From an uncultured Bacteroidaceae bacterium (GTDB lineage: Bacteria; Bacteroidota; Bacteroidia; Bacteroidales; Bacteroidaceae): a DNA stretch of 64,000 bases. The DNA lies in contig CAJOIE010000001.1 in assembly GCA_905234605.1 (NCBI GenBank), positions 1-64,000 of the forward strand, given 5' to 3'. Both the position numbers and the translations under genes were made by a program. How positions within the stretch are numbered: position 1 is the first letter of the stretch; the number at the start of each line of letters is the position of its first letter. This document shows, one piece after another, positions 63,604 through 64,000 of this stretch. The notes beneath the pieces are model-generated. The model saw only the letters and a list, made by a program, of their open reading frames with translations. It made no database searches and was not told the origin of the DNA.

Positions 63604-63680
63604 CGCCACATGCTAAAAAGTGTTTCAAATATGCTGAATAACATATAAAATAAAGGGTCGCATGCACTGCCGGCTGGGGG

Positions 63681-63752
63681 TGCAAGATGAACGCCTTGTC
63701 GGTGCAGTGGCAGCGGCACAGAGGGTGGATTGTGCAGGCCGTCTCCCTGCAC
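63681..63752 (+). repeat. Possible decayed TGCA array (array G)
   Basis: Anchors at 63681 (TGCA), 63703 (TGCA), 63726 (TGGA) and 63748 (TGCA) are spaced 22, 23 and 22 bp, but an unrelated TGCA also occurs at 63733 and the GGG after the anchor is lost. It lies downstream of the TPR gene. Weak on its own; supported only by the other arrays. Confidence 0.3.
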
Positions 63753-63805
63753 ACTATGCTCGCGTGCGTCGGCCTGCCCGATGGTGGTGCCGCCGCTGCG
63801 CCACG

Positions 63806-64000
63806 CTAATGCTCCTTGGAGTAGCGCTTGATGAGGTTGTAGGCTGTGTAGATGCCATACTCTCCTGCCTGCGAGAGGTCGGAAAGCCCCATCTGCGTGT
63901 TGCCTTCGAGCAGCGAGGCCACGCCGCGGTTGTAGTAGGCATCGGGGAAGCGCGGGTCGATGTTGAGAGCTTTCGAGTAGGCCTGCCGCGCAAGAGCATA
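63806..64000 (-). CDS. TPR-repeat protein, C-terminal part (cut by window edge)
   Basis: The last 64 residues of a minus-strand gene that continues past the window. The sequence reads ARQAYSKALNIDPRFPDAYY, then NRGVASLLEGNTQMGLSDL, a typical tetratricopeptide repeat (with the DPRFPDAYYNRG turn), and ends RYSKEH. Role cannot be told from this fragment. Confidence 0.8.
   Translation of the reverse strand, partial: YALARQAYSKALNIDPRFPDAYYNRGVASLLEGNTQMGLSDLSQAGEYGIYTAYNLIKRYSKEH

Noticed and set aside
63447-63752. Extended N terminus for the first FAS1 lipoprotein
   Set aside because: The open stretch contains the operon promoter; the signal peptide starts at 63446.
63754-63999. Minus-strand frame rich in Ser, Thr and Arg at the window end
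   Set aside because: A different minus frame (63806-64000) gives a proper TPR sequence with a stop codon, so this one is a shadow.

Overview
The window is chromosomal DNA from a high-GC member of the order Bacteroidales (Bacteroidota). The evidence is an intact Bat aerotolerance operon, SusC/SusD pairs, fasciclin lipoproteins, small genes restricted to the phylum (DUF4295, DUF4293, Bacteroidota-type RpoZ), lipoproteins with short lipoboxes, and promoters of the Bacteroidota type (a -33 TTG core, 19-21 bp, then TAnnTTTG). The family cannot be fixed from sequence reading alone; a Prevotellaceae- or Muribaculaceae-like organism is plausible. No phage, plasmid, insertion sequence, CRISPR array, rRNA or tRNA gene was seen.

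Layout. Positions 285-13261 (minus strand) form one tightly packed run: ftsY, rimO, two HU-type genes (the second fused to a membrane segment and a LysM-like domain), moxR, DUF58, a BatI-like gene, batA, a batB-batC fusion, batD, batE and a PAP2 phosphatase. Positions 13528-14159 hold DUF4295, rpmG and rpmB behind their own promoter. Positions 14259-19077 hold cinA, tsaD, map, a sodium:solute symporter and an acidic protein of unknown function. uvrB (minus) and bamD (plus) diverge at about 21.2-21.5 kb. The plus strand then carries bamD, rpoZ, DUF4293, a periplasmic binding-like protein, a PorT-like barrel, aspS, a TSCPD-lipoprotein fusion and DUF2400. After these come thrS, infC, rpmI and rplT, closed by a strong terminator. 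From 32.6 to 44.3 kb (minus) lie a GH51 arabinofuranosidase, a BACON-like lipoprotein, lptD, a large multidomain lyase with a sorting tail, and a CobW-type metal GTPase. A SpoU methyltransferase (plus) follows. The right third (45.7-63.4 kb, minus) is a seven-gene outer-membrane uptake locus in the order FAS1, SusC, SusD, FAS1, FAS1, SusC, SusD, with one promoter upstream and a hairpin terminator downstream. The window ends inside a TPR gene.

The most unusual signal is non-coding. Several intergenic gaps contain short arrays in which a TGCA anchor (usually TGCAGGG or TGCATGG) recurs every 22 or 23 bp, four or five times. Clear arrays lie at 199-280, 14811-14887, 21255-21365, 28591-28680 and 39147-39223, and decayed ones near 45.6 and 63.7 kb. 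Most start 8-20 nt after a stop codon, and in the transcript of that gene all of those read CACCCTGCA. At 39.2 kb the array has become the arms of a perfect 15-bp hairpin, and a similar hairpin closes the SusC/SusD operon at 45.7 kb. I could not match this family to a named repeat. Separate tandem repeats of 17 bp (32.5 kb), 22 bp (31.8 kb) and 9 bp (44.4 kb) are also present.

Other points of interest are the HU-membrane-LysM protein, the BatB-BatC fusion that keeps BatC's signal peptide, the TSCPD-lipoprotein fusion, a His/Asp-rich loop in the CobW protein, an lptD promoter lying inside the apparent 5' end of its reading frame, and the FAS1/SusC/SusD locus without any enzyme.
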